From NCBI RefSeq assembly GCF_000702625.1, contig NZ_JNIS01000001.1, positions 1,178,001 to 1,242,000 on the forward strand: a stretch of DNA of 64,000 nt. The letters run 5' to 3'. The notes beneath the pieces were generated by a model. The model was not told where the DNA came from. It did not search any database and worked only from the letters and a program-made list of their open reading frames with translations. This DNA is from Exiguobacterium oxidotolerans JCM 12280. GTDB lineage: Bacteria; Bacillota; Bacilli; Exiguobacteriales; Exiguobacteriaceae. Positions 17,655 to 30,286 of this stretch are shown piece by piece. The translations under genes were made by a program, and so were the position numbers. Positions within the stretch are counted from its first letter, which is position 1; each line of letters begins with the position of its first letter.

Positions 17655-17869
17655 AACAACATTTAATACAGTGATTTCTTGGTTTTTGAACAACATTCCG
17701 TACAGTGATCTCTTGGTTTTTGAACAACATTCCGTACAGTGTTCTCTTGGTTTTTGAACAACATTCCGTACAGTGTTCTCTTGGTTTTTGAACAACATTC
17801 CGTACAGTGTTCTCTTGGTTTTTGAACAACATTCCGTACAGTGTTCTCTTGGTTTTTGAACAACATTCG
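17655..17869. repeat. 34-bp tandem repeat array, six periods
   Basis: AACAACATT begins at 17655, 17689, 17723, 17757, 17791, 17825 and 17859, exactly 34 bases apart. The central copies are identical; the first is the most diverged and the last is cut after 11 bases. A unit is AACAACATTCCGTACAGTG plus TTCTCTTGGTTTTTG. There are no spacers, so it is not a CRISPR array. The period is not a multiple of three, and frames through it give artificial Cys-rich peptides. Confidence 0.95.
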
Positions 17870-17872
17870 CTT

Positions 17873-18012
17873 CTACCACGGTTCGCTTGCTTAGGGGCAA
17901 GCGGGAAGCCGCTTCGCTTTTTACAAAAGCTGCAGGGTCTCCCCTTGCTTGCTCGTGAACCTTTTCAAGGTTCACTCATTCCCTCAAGCGTCTCACCGTT
18001 TTCGAAGCGAGT
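17873..18012 (-). repeat. Structured element X, divergent copy
   Basis: It sits next to the 34-bp array. On the minus strand it keeps GAGACCCTGC and CGGCTT, and the hairpins at the same places as in the other copies, but with other sequences: GTGAACCTT/AAGGTTCAC and GCTTTT/AAAAGC. The outer pairing is CGCTTGAGGG with CCCCTAAGCAAGCG. Confidence 0.65.
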
Positions 18013-18106
18013 TGTTCAAATCATCAGTATTTCCATTTAAGACGCTACATCTTATCGATTGGTGTTCTCAGCTCAGACACGAGTGAACCAATCTGTTCCA
18101 AAACGT

Positions 18107-18750
18107 CATTCGACAGAAAAGAGCCTTCCTAAAAGACTCGCTTCCCGTGACTCGTACGGGAAAAAGCGCAAGAAATTCTTGCGCTGTCAGAGGCAAGCGA
18201 GACCCTGCTACTTGTCCGGATAGGATCAAGTAGCAACGGCTTGCGCCTCGCCCGAGGAAAGCACGGGAAGAAAGAATCTTTGTCCTGCACCATTCTTGAA
18301 TCGTTCATGATACTGTACTTTGTCCGTTTTCAATCTAATCCGATCTATTCGAGAACGGCATTCGACAGAAACGCACCTGCTCAAAAGATCCGCTTCTCGT
18401 GACTCCTACGGGAAAAAGCGCAAGAAATTCTTGCGCTGTCAGAGGCAAGCGAGACCCTGCTACTTGTCCGGATAGGATCAAGTAGCAACGGCTTGCGCCT
18501 CGCCCGAGGAAAGCACGGGAAGAAAGAATCTTTATCCCGCAACATTCTTGAATCGTTCATGATACTGTACTTTGTCCGTTTTCAATCTAATCCGATCTAT
18601 TCGAGAACGGCATTCGACAGAAACGCACCTGCTCAAAAGATTCGCTTCCTGTGACTCCTACATGAAAAAGCGTAAGAAAAGCTTGCTCTGTCAAAGGCAA
18701 GCACGGGAAGAAAAAACCTTCATACGCAACATTCTTAAATCGTTCTCTAC
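18107..18750 (+). repeat. 252-bp tandem array of the structured element (two full copies plus one deleted copy)
   Basis: CATTCGACAGAAA starts at 18107, 18359 and 18611, giving a period of exactly 252 bases. The first two units are nearly identical. The third lacks about 65 bases, between two AAGC-type short repeats, that carry the second hairpin. Each unit contains GACTCCTACGGGAAAA (or a one- to two-base variant), the hairpin GCGCAAG/CTTGCGC, GAGACCC, GGCTTGCGCCTCGCC and GAGGAAAGC, enclosed by CTTCCCGTG/CACGGGAAG. No convincing gene lies in 18013-18756. Confidence 0.9.
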
Positions 18751-18756
18751 GCAAAA

Positions 18757-18798
18757 TAAAAAAAGGTAACCCCCACAATTAAGTGAATGGTTACCTCA
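18757..18798 (-). terminator. Terminator of mbl
   Basis: On the minus strand GGTAACC and GGTTACC pair across a 20-base loop, followed by TTTTTTTATTTT. Confidence 0.8.
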
Positions 18799-18830
18799 TC
18801 GCTTGACGATTTGTGCCAAACAAGCATTTC

Positions 18831-19811
18831 TTATTTTCCTAAGTTATCGAGCATGATGCCTGTCCCGCGTGCGACACATAACATCGGATCTTCTGCAATC
18901 AAGACCGGTAACCCTAGCTCTTTTGCTAACAACTGATCGATTCCGTCGAGCAATGCCCCACCACCCGTTAAGATGATGCCGCGGTCGATAATATCTGCTG
19001 CGAGTTCCGGTGGTGTCTTCTCGAGAACCCGTTTTGTCGCTTCGACGATTTCCATCGCTGATTCTGCGAGTGCTTCATGAATTTCTTGTGAGCTGACCGT
19101 AATGTTATGCGGCAGCCCTGTGACGAGGTTGCGTCCTCGAATGTCCATCTCTTCCTGACGTCCGTCTTCTGAGACCGTTGCGACCGTCATCTTGACGTTT
19201 TGCGCCGTCCGTTCACCGATGATTAACTTATGCCGACCTTTGATCGCCCGAATGATATCGTGATCAAATCGATCTCCTGCAACTTTGATCGTTTCGCCAC
19301 AGACGATATCTCCCATCGAGAGTACCGCAACATCCGTCGTCCCACCACCGATGTCGATGACCATATGTCCCGCAGGCATCCAAATGTCCATCCCGGCTCC
19401 GACCGCGGCCACTTTCGGTTCGACTTCGAGGAAGACGGTTTTCGCACCCGATTTTTCTCCTGCCTGACGAATCGCTTTTGCTTCGACTGTCGTGATGCTC
19501 GCTGGTGTACAAATCAACATCCGAACGCCACCGAACATGCTGCGGACCTCAATTTTATCGATAAAGTGACGTAACATCGCTTCCGTCATCTCGAAATCTG
19601 CGATCACACCATCTTGGAGCGGACGAATCGCGACGATGTTTCCTGGTGTCCGGCCTACCATTAAATGTGCTTCCGTACCTACTGCATGAATTTTGCCGGT
19701 CGCTTTATCAATGGCGACGACTGAAGGTTCATCGAGGACAATTCCTCTTCCCTTTACATGAATGACGACATTGGCAGTTCCTAAATCAATTCCGATATCT
19801 TTTGAAAACAT
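18831..19811 (-). CDS. mbl: Rod shape-determining actin homologue Mbl
   Basis: A 326-residue MreB-family protein. Phosphate-1 (DIGIDLGTANV), connect and phosphate-2 (VIDIGGGTTDVAV) and adenosine (GIILTGGGALLDG) motifs of the actin fold are intact. The N-terminus MFSKDIGIDLGTANVVIHVK and C-terminus GTGIMLDNLGK match Mbl rather than MreB or MreBH as I recall them. It polymerises under the membrane and guides cell-wall synthesis. In B. subtilis it follows spoIIID and precedes flhO; here it follows murA directly and flhO-flhP are far away. It lies after a terminator, so it has its own promoter. Confidence 0.9.
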   Translation of the reverse strand: MFSKDIGIDLGTANVVIHVKGRGIVLDEPSVVAIDKATGKIHAVGTEAHLMVGRTPGNIVAIRPLQDGVIADFEMTEAMLRHFIDKIEVRSMFGGVRMLICTPASITTVEAKAIRQAGEKSGAKTVFLEVEPKVAAVGAGMDIWMPAGHMVIDIGGGTTDVAVLSMGDIVCGETIKVAGDRFDHDIIRAIKGRHKLIIGERTAQNVKMTVATVSEDGRQEEMDIRGRNLVTGLPHNITVSSQEIHEALAESAMEIVEATKRVLEKTPPELAADIIDRGIILTGGGALLDGIDQLLAKELGLPVLIAEDPMLCVARGTGIMLDNLGK

Positions 19812-19917
19812 CTCGCGTGATCTCCTTTACCAGCTGGCTATTATTCCATAATTTAGAACATCGTTTGGACGTCTAACCCATTTATGTATACATACCTTTC
19901 AATTTTAGCACAGGCAA

Positions 19918-19955
19918 GCAAAAAGAGACGACTTTCTTTTTCAGAAAGTCGTCTC
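19918..19955 (-). terminator. Terminator of murA
   Basis: GAGACGACTTTCTGAAA and AAGAAAGTCGTCTC form a strong hairpin followed by TTTTTG on the minus strand, 30 bases after the murA stop. Confidence 0.9.
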
Positions 19956-19985
19956 TCGTTAATGAAATGGAATAATAGCTTAAGA

Positions 19986-21290
19986 TTAAAGCTTTGTCGC
20001 TGCCGTTTCTTCGACAACCGCTGTTTCTTCCGTGATGCGCTCGACATCTGCGCCAAGGGCTTGCAGTTTCAAGTGGAAGTCAACGTATCCACGATCAATG
20101 TGATGGAGTGCACCGACACGTGTTTCGCCTTCAGCAATCAAACCAGCTGTGACGAGCGCTGCACCAGAACGAAGGTCTGTTGATAAGACTTCTGCTCCTT
20201 GAAGCTGAACTCCACCTGTGATGATTGATGAGCGTCCTTCGATTTTGATATCAGCATTCATACGGCGGAATTCTTCCACGTGCATGAAGCGGTTTTCGAA
20301 GACCGTTTCCGTGATGACCGATGTTCCTTCCGCTTTTAAGACAAGCGCCATCATCTGTGCTTGAACGTCTGTCGGGAAACCAGGGTGTGGCATCGTCTTC
20401 ACGTCGACAGCAACCAATTTCTTAGGTCCGACAACACGAAGCCCTTCTTCTGTATCCGATACTTGAACACCCATCTCTTCCATTTTTGAGATCAATGGAC
20501 GAAGATGCTCACGCTCAGCACCGATGACTTCGACGTCACCTTCTGTGATTGCAGCTGCAATCATGAATGTTCCGGCTTCGATCCGGTCTGGAATCACGTA
20601 GTGGTTGCCACCATGTAATTTTTCGACACCTTCGATGCGGATCGTTTCCGTACCTGCGCCACGGACTTTCGCACCCATCGCGTTCAAGAAGTTCGCGAGG
20701 TCGACGATTTCAGGTTCTTTCGCAACGTTCTCGATGACTGTCGTGCCTTCAGCGAGTGTTGCCGCCATCATGATGTTTTCTGTCGCACCGACAGAAGGGA
20801 AATCAAGATAGATTTTTGCACCTTGGAGACGACCATCGACTTGTGCTTCGACAAAACCGTTTCCGATGATTGTTTTCGCGCCCATCGCTTCGAATCCTTT
20901 TAAGTGAAGATCGATTGGACGTGATCCGATTGCACAGCCACCCGGCATCGCCACGCGTGCGCGACCGAGACGTGCAAGGAGTGGACCCATGACAAGAATC
21001 GATGCCCGCATTTTACGAACGTATTCAAGTGGTGCTTCGTCTTTTAGTTCCGGTTCTGCATTGACGGTAACCGTGTTCGCTTCTGCATCGAATTCGACTT
21101 GTGCGTTTAAGTTCCGTAAGACATTGTTGATTGTATAGACGTCTGCGAGACGTGGTACGTTTTGAAGGACCGATTGACCTTCTGATGCGAGCAATGTCGC
21201 AACCAACGTTTTTAAGACTGCATTTTTTGCACCTTCTACTTTGACTGTTCCAGCTAATTTACGTCCGCCACGGACAACAATTTTTTCCAT
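19986..21290 (-). CDS. murA: UDP-N-acetylglucosamine 1-carboxyvinyltransferase
   Basis: A 434-residue enzyme for the first committed step of peptidoglycan synthesis: transfer of enolpyruvate from PEP to UDP-GlcNAc. The substrate-binding [13 protein letters not shown] motif is near the N-terminus and the catalytic Cys (fosfomycin target) is in [25 protein letters not shown] and [15 protein letters not shown] are also typical. Length is normal. The start follows GAGGAG. It sits between ywzB and mbl as in Listeria and Bacillus; low-GC Gram-positives often have two MurA copies, and this location is that of murAA. Confidence 0.95.
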   Translation of the reverse strand: MEKIVVRGGRKLAGTVKVEGAKNAVLKTLVATLLASEGQSVLQNVPRLADVYTINNVLRNLNAQVEFDAEANTVTVNAEPELKDEAPLEYVRKMRASILVMGPLLARLGRARVAMPGGCAIGSRPIDLHLKGFEAMGAKTIIGNGFVEAQVDGRLQGAKIYLDFPSVGATENIMMAATLAEGTTVIENVAKEPEIVDLANFLNAMGAKVRGAGTETIRIEGVEKLHGGNHYVIPDRIEAGTFMIAAAITEGDVEVIGAEREHLRPLISKMEEMGVQVSDTEEGLRVVGPKKLVAVDVKTMPHPGFPTDVQAQMMALVLKAEGTSVITETVFENRFMHVEEFRRMNADIKIEGRSSIITGGVQLQGAEVLSTDLRSGAALVTAGLIAEGETRVGALHHIDRGYVDFHLKLQALGADVERITEETAVVEETAATKL

Positions 21291-21523
21291 TACCCATACT
21301 CCTCTGCTTCGTTTCTTTTCTATTCGTACAATTCGTGATTGGTGTTGATCATAGTTGAAAAGTCAACGAATGATAGAAAGAAACTTTCCTATAGTTATCT
21401 CTCGTGCCAAAAGCCAATACGATTTTCAGTGTCATAATCAATGTGTTTCTTCATTATAAGAATACTATCCTTTTCCATACTAATTCAGATGACCAAATTA
21501 GGGTTTACAAGGAAGTTACAAGT

Positions 21524-21757
21524 TCAGCCTACTAAAAATTGAAGACGTTGGGCGAATCCTGAATACTCCAGCAAAAAGCGACCGACGAGGGAACCGAGTG
21601 CAATCGCAAGCAACGTCCGTAACGCAATGGCGTGTGGACCTTTAGGATGTTGGAGGATTTTTTCCCACTTGACTGGTAAGAGTGACCACCAGGCAAGGAC
21701 AATTGCCATTACATAGACAAGCATACTTACTAAAGCACTTAAACCAATTGACGTCAC
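21524..21757 (-). CDS. ywzB: DUF1146 family membrane protein (YwzB)
   Basis: A 77-residue protein with two membrane segments (about 7-27 and 45-65) joined by a basic loop (PVKWEKILQHPKGPHA). This matches the DUF1146/YwzB family, found between atpC and murA in many Bacillales; the function is unknown. The location here is the same, on the same strand and separated from atpC by a terminator. Confidence 0.82.
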   Translation of the reverse strand: MTSIGLSALVSMLVYVMAIVLAWWSLLPVKWEKILQHPKGPHAIALRTLLAIALGSLVGRFLLEYSGFAQRLQFLVG

Positions 21758-22018
21758 GCGCTTGCACCTCTTCTTCGTGTTTTCTTCAACCTTACCATGA
21801 TTTCACAAAATGAATGATTTCGCAAACAAAAAAGCACAATACGCATTTATTTTAGCGCATAAAATATATTTATTAAAGATGATTGTCACAATTTCTATTG
21901 AAGTAAGGATGAAAAGTTTGTGAATAAGAGGTCTATATGGTACTTTTACTATTTTTCGCCATCTTAAACCTGAATCGCCTTAATCCTAACGAAAACGCTG
22001 TTAAATTGACGTTTTCTA
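21758..22018. other. Intergenic region upstream of ywzB
   Basis: A stretch of AT-rich DNA between ywzB and the atp terminator. It must hold the ywzB promoter. No clear operator, RNA gene or ORF is seen. Confidence 0.5.
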
Positions 22019-22061
22019 CAAAAAAAGACCCGATTTCCACGAGGGAAACCGGGTCTTTTAC
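22019..22061 (-). terminator. Terminator of the ATP synthase operon
   Basis: AAAAGACCCGGTTTCC pairs with GGAAATCGGGTCTTTT around CTCGT, followed by T residues on the minus strand, directly after atpC. Confidence 0.92.
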
Positions 22062-22066
22062 TTGAA

Positions 22067-22480
22067 TCAATCGCGACCGTAGTCTTTTAAATCGAGACGG
22101 TTAATTGCCCGTTTCAATGAAAGCTCTGCGCGTTTGAACTCAAGATCTGATAATTTCGTGTCCTGGAGACGTCGTTCTGCACGAACCTTCGCAGCCGCAG
22201 CACGGTCATAATCGACCTTATCTGCTTGCTCCGCTGTTTCTGCAAGAACCGTTACAGTATCCTGGCGCACTTCCATAAAGCCACCGCTGATAGCGATCAA
22301 CGTGCGTCCGCCATCTTCGTGGCGCAACTTCAAGATGCTGATGTCGAGTGGTGTTACGAGTGGGACGTGGTGCGGGAGAACCCCGATCTCACCAGAAATC
22401 GTCTTCGCAACGACCATACGGACATCGCCATCATACACTTCGCCATCCGGGGTGACGATATTGACATGAAGTGTGTTCAT
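22067..22480 (-). CDS. atpC: ATP synthase epsilon subunit
   Basis: A 137-residue F1 stalk subunit. N-terminal beta sandwich ([31 protein letters not shown]) and a two-helix C-terminal domain ([16 protein letters not shown] ... LKRAINRL) that can extend to inhibit ATP hydrolysis. Last gene of the atp operon, 26 bases after atpD and just before the terminator. Confidence 0.95.
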   Translation of the reverse strand: MNTLHVNIVTPDGEVYDGDVRMVVAKTISGEIGVLPHHVPLVTPLDISILKLRHEDGGRTLIAISGGFMEVRQDTVTVLAETAEQADKVDYDRAAAAKVRAERRLQDTKLSDLEFKRAELSLKRAINRLDLKDYGRD

Positions 22481-22506
22481 CTCAAGTCCCCCTTATGCTT
22501 TGTCAC

Positions 22507-23943
<1,437 letters not shown>

Positions 23944-23964
23944 CTATCATTACGTCCTTGGGGC

Positions 23965-24822
<858 letters not shown>

Positions 24823-24874
24823 TCACCACCTTGTTAGTATCAAGAGCGTTCAGGCGAAGCCTAAGAGTTAACCC

Positions 24875-26935
<2,061 letters not shown>

Positions 26936-26936
<1 letters not shown>

Positions 26937-27472
26937 TAGTTCGTGCCCTTAGTGTCAGCAAGGAATTGATCAACGAGCGCGCGTTGAGCGGCTTCGTCTG
27001 TCGCAAGCTGTGTTTTCATGACGTGGCGTGCTGCAGCGATTGCTTGAAGAGCAACATCGTTCTTCAAAGCAGCTTGTGCTTCAGCGCGTTCACGGTCGAT
27101 CGCACGGCGAGCTTCTTCCTTACTCATTTCTGTTTCAAGACGTGCCTGCTCCATCGCACGTGCTTGTTCTGCCTCAGCTTGACGGCGTGATGATTCTAAT
27201 AAGTCACGTGCTTCCGTACGTGCCTTATTTAATTCTTCTTGTTGTTGTTCTACATAGACTTCAGCGTCTTTACGACTTTTTTCAGCCGAGTTGATCTCGC
27301 TAGCCACATGCTCTTCCCGCGCTTTCATCATGTTGATGAGCGGGCCCCATGCGAATTTCTTCAAGAGGATGAGGAGCAAGAGGAAAACGACGATCGTGAC
27401 GATCATATTGCCGAGTAAGAGATTTTCTGCATTCGCAGTATCCGTTTCAGCAGCAAGATACGTTAGATTCAT
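26936..27472 (-). CDS. atpF: ATP synthase b subunit
   Basis: A 178-residue peripheral stalk subunit. One N-terminal membrane helix (IVTIVVFLLLLILLKKFAWGP) is followed by a long charged, Ala/Glu/Arg-rich helix that dimerises (residues about 55-165). It lies 126 bases downstream of atpE, the largest gap in the operon. Confidence 0.95.
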
Positions 27473-27598
27473 TCGATTACACTCCCCTCGTGGTTGGTCC
27501 TACTTCAATTTCTACATAAGGGAGCCAAAGCTCCCGTGACGGTTCACTCTTGTCGAACGAATAACGCCCTATGTAGCTCGTTTCTTAAAAATTATGGA

Positions 27599-27856
<258 letters not shown>

Positions 27857-27887
27857 TTATCGGAAAAGCAGATGCTTTACCTTCGAA

Positions 27888-28631
27888 TTAATGGTCGTGC
27901 GCTGCCTTATGCCCGATGTAAACCATCGTTAAGATAAGGAAGATGTACGCTTGGATTGCTCCGATGAAGAGTGAGAATCCTTGCCAAATCAGCATTGGAA
28001 TCGCAGAAAGGATGACACCGACTGGTCCGAGGAATTGGAAATCGTTCGTTCCAGTGACGATTCCGATCGAGAGAATGATTCCGATCATGATTTCACCAGC
28101 GAAGATGTTACCGTAAAGACGAAGACCGAGTGTCAACGTGTTTGCGAATTCTTCAATGATGGTAATAATAAACATCGGCGTCATAAACGTTTTCGCATAC
28201 GAGCCGAAGCCACGCATTTTCACACCGTAATAATGGCTCATGACCACTACCATAGATGAAAGTGCAAGTGTCACGTACGGATCCGCAGTTGGTGAGTTGA
28301 ACCAAATGTAGTGACCCGTCACAACGTTAAAGGGAAGACCCATTAAGTTGGACACGAGGATGAATAGGAACAGTGTCATTCCGAAAGTAAGGAAGCGACC
28401 CCCTGTTTTCCAATCCATTGTGCTGCTGATGATTCCGCGAACGAATTCGAGGAACCACTCTAGCGTGTTTTGAAAACCGGTTGGCTTCATCGCGAGACGT
28501 CGCGTACCGGCCACGGCAATCAGGAAGACGAGAGCAGCTGCTATCAGCACTGTGATCACGTTTGTCCAGCTACCGTACAGAACGAAGTCGCCCCAGAGTG
28601 GGATTTCGTAAAGTGGCATTTCGTGGTTCAT
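27888..28631 (-). CDS. atpB: ATP synthase a subunit
   Basis: A 247-residue membrane stator that forms the proton half channels with the c ring. ATG 28631 (MNHEMPLYE) is chosen because GAGGTG is 9 bases upstream; a GTG at 28643 overlaps that site. Five to six membrane segments; the essential Arg is in TLGLRLYGNIFAGE. Confidence 0.95.
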   Translation of the reverse strand: MNHEMPLYEIPLWGDFVLYGSWTNVITVLIAAALVFLIAVAGTRRLAMKPTGFQNTLEWFLEFVRGIISSTMDWKTGGRFLTFGMTLFLFILVSNLMGLPFNVVTGHYIWFNSPTADPYVTLALSSMVVVMSHYYGVKMRGFGSYAKTFMTPMFIITIIEEFANTLTLGLRLYGNIFAGEIMIGIILSIGIVTGTNDFQFLGPVGVILSAIPMLIWQGFSLFIGAIQAYIFLILTMVYIGHKAAHDH

Positions 28632-28639
28632 TTGACTAT

Positions 28640-29026
28640 TCACCTCTTTTCCCGCTTAAGTTCGTGAGTCAAGAACTCACAAAATTGTATGACGTGGCCG
28701 GCGAGAAGGCCTATTACCACCGCAGTTAATGACAATTCGGTTTCGTACTTCAAACCGATCATCACACAAAGTACCGCGACCGCCATGCGTGATACGGTCC
28801 CTCGAGACATCGGCTTGCGCCCACGCTCGATTACACGATACATTCGATCGACGCTTAAGCGTTGCAGCGTCAAAATCATGAAGCTACCTGCCCCACCTAA
28901 TGCCAGCCCATAAATCACTGGATCACTCGGATAGCCGACAAGTAACAGAACGGCAAGGATTCCATAATAGAGTCCAAACCATCGTAAGTACGCACGATAC
29001 AACGCATCTTGAAGGATGATGTTCAT
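28640..29026 (-). CDS. atpI: ATP synthase subunit I (AtpI)
   Basis: A 128-residue protein with four membrane segments, matching ATP_synt_I family proteins encoded before atpB; these help assembly of the c ring in related systems. ATG 29026 (MNIILQDALYRAYLRWF) follows AGGAG by 7 bases; the frame is open further upstream but unsupported. It overlaps the atpZ end by 4 bases and is followed by atpB after 8. Confidence 0.82.
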   Translation of the reverse strand: MNIILQDALYRAYLRWFGLYYGILAVLLLVGYPSDPVIYGLALGGAGSFMILTLQRLSVDRMYRVIERGRKPMSRGTVSRMAVAVLCVMIGLKYETELSLTAVVIGLLAGHVIQFCEFLTHELKREKR

Positions 29027-29241
29027 GTCTTGTCTCCTAACAAGTGCCTGATCATTGCGATCATGCAAAGAATGCCGATGAAAATCCCGATGAACACTGA
29101 GAATGTCGCTCCCATCTTTTGCCACCAGTCTTGCTGTTCCCCATAGTTCCCAACAAGGAAGCCGATGACGATTGGTGCGGCAAGTGCCGTCGAAATTTGC
29201 GAGGCCATGACCATACTCGTTGCGAGCCCTTTTTGGCGCAC
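29023..29241 (-). CDS. atpZ: AtpZ/AtpI-type small membrane protein
   Basis: A 72-residue protein with two membrane segments (about 10-30 and 43-64), matching the small AtpZ family encoded at the head of atp operons (suggested Mg2+/Ca2+ transport or assembly role). The start is GTG after a GGGGG ribosome site. First gene of the atp operon. Confidence 0.8.
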   Translation of the reverse strand: MRQKGLATSMVMASQISTALAAPIVIGFLVGNYGEQQDWWQKMGATFSVFIGIFIGILCMIAMIRHLLGDKT

Positions 29242-29313
29242 TAGAGACGACCCCCTTTTCCCAATTGCAGGTTCTTTTTCTTTCCCACAATTTGCGGATT
29301 TTCATACTAGTCA

Positions 29314-29343
29314 AGAATACAATGAGAACCATTTCATAGTCAA
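29314..29343 (-). promoter_or_regulatory. Promoter of the ATP synthase operon
   Basis: On the minus strand TTGACT and TATTCT are separated by 18 bases, 73 bases before the atpZ GTG. Confidence 0.6.
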
Positions 29344-29597
29344 ATGAATTCACAAATAAAATAGACCGCTGAAACCATTGTATATCAACGATTGATAAGG
29401 TTTTCACAGAGGTACCCCATCCACCTCTTTTCACGAAGATGTGAAGAAAATATGTAGTACTATCAACGTTTAAAGAGATGGTTCACTTGATGAACAAAAC
29501 CATTGAACAGTAACGTTATATCGCGTTCTGGGATGAGAAACAAGCCATCTAAAATAGATTTGTGTCGATTTTGTGAAAAAGTAATTTTTGTTCAAGA

Positions 29598-29613
29598 TTG
29601 GAAGCGCTTTCGA
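29598..29613. promoter_or_regulatory. Possible cre (CcpA) site
   Basis: TTGGAAGCGCTTTCGA contains the perfect palindrome GAAGCGCTTTC of catabolite-responsive elements, about 255 bases upstream of the atp promoter. The distance makes its target uncertain. Confidence 0.45.
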
Positions 29614-29850
29614 TTTGGGACAGAAAAACGCTCCTGACATCTGTTTGTAACAAAGGATTTAAAGCATTTCCAATTTGTCTGTTGTGTTGCTTGTCACAGC
29701 TTGAAATGTCATGAATGAATTACAGGTTTTAAGGTCAGCTCGGTGATTTGGATTTTACATTTTCTTCACAAACAGGTAGATTGAGGTGTTTGTTTCTTTC
29801 TTAAAGATACATTGATGTATGTTTACTCACTACTTCTTGTTTAGTGATTA

Positions 29851-30003
29851 TTGAATAGACCTTTCGCTATTTCCTCTCGCTTTCCTTGGGCGGGACGCAA
29901 GCCGCGGTCTTCCTGTCGGATGACCGGGTCTCGCTTGTCCCTGTCGGAAGCGGTCGCTTCCTCTTCCCATAGGAGTCGAGAGGAATTGCTCAAGGCTATT
30001 CAA
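29851..30003 (-). repeat. Structured element F
   Basis: A complete 153-base copy in minus orientation. The ends TTGAATAG and CTATTCAA pair, then CCTCTCG with CGAGAGG, then TGGG with CCCA. Hairpin 1 is GGAAGCG/CGCTTCC and hairpin 2 is GGTCATCC/GGAAGACC. Motifs GACTCCTATGGGAA, GCGAGACCC and GGCTTGCG are kept. Confidence 0.8.
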
Positions 30004-30070
30004 CTTACAAGTGAATAACAACACTACGCCTTGATCAAAATTTAGTAGAGCGTAATTGAAAAGGACGTAC

Positions 30071-30149
30071 CCCGGTCGACTCGACTCCTACGGGAAAAGA
30101 AACCACAGTTCATCGTGGTTTCGTCAGAGGGAAAGCGAGGTCGACGGGA
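30071..30149 (+). repeat. Structured element E, short form
   Basis: GACTCCTACGGGAAAA is followed by the hairpin AAACCAC/GTGGTTT and GTCAGAGGGAAAGCGAG, enclosed by GGTCGAC and GTCGAC. The part with hairpin 2 is absent, as in the third unit of the 252-bp array. Confidence 0.7.
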
Positions 30150-30286
30150 ATGGCTGAGACAACTTACGGAAGTTAACCTTAAACGGAATCATTAAAAAGG
30201 ACGCATCCGTTCGTCTTGATTCCCGTAGGAACGGCAAGATGTACGGAAACGCCCTAAGTAAACATTTTTGACTGGATTACTTCATT

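Larger units (their letters stand above)
29344..30286. other. Gene-free kilobase between mnaA and the atp promoter
   Basis: No credible ORF is present. Contents: an ATGGTT/AACCAT inverted repeat near 29480; a cre-like palindrome (TTGGAAGCGCTTTCGA, 29598-29613) matching all but the last position of the CcpA consensus; structured elements F (29851-30003) and E (30071-30149); and a partial copy of E's left end near 30195-30240. Confidence 0.7.

Noticed and set aside
17655-17869. CRISPR array
   Set aside because: Units abut directly with no variable spacers and no cas genes are near.
17589-17975. Minus-strand Cys-rich repetitive ORFs
   Set aside because: They are translations of the 34-bp tandem repeat; the 34-base period shifts frame at each unit, and there is no ribosome site.
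18572-18778. Short ORFs on both strands
   Set aside because: They lie in the third unit of the structured repeat and have no ribosome site.
19853-20056. Minus-strand 67-codon ORF after murA
   Set aside because: It overlaps the murA end and spans its terminator.
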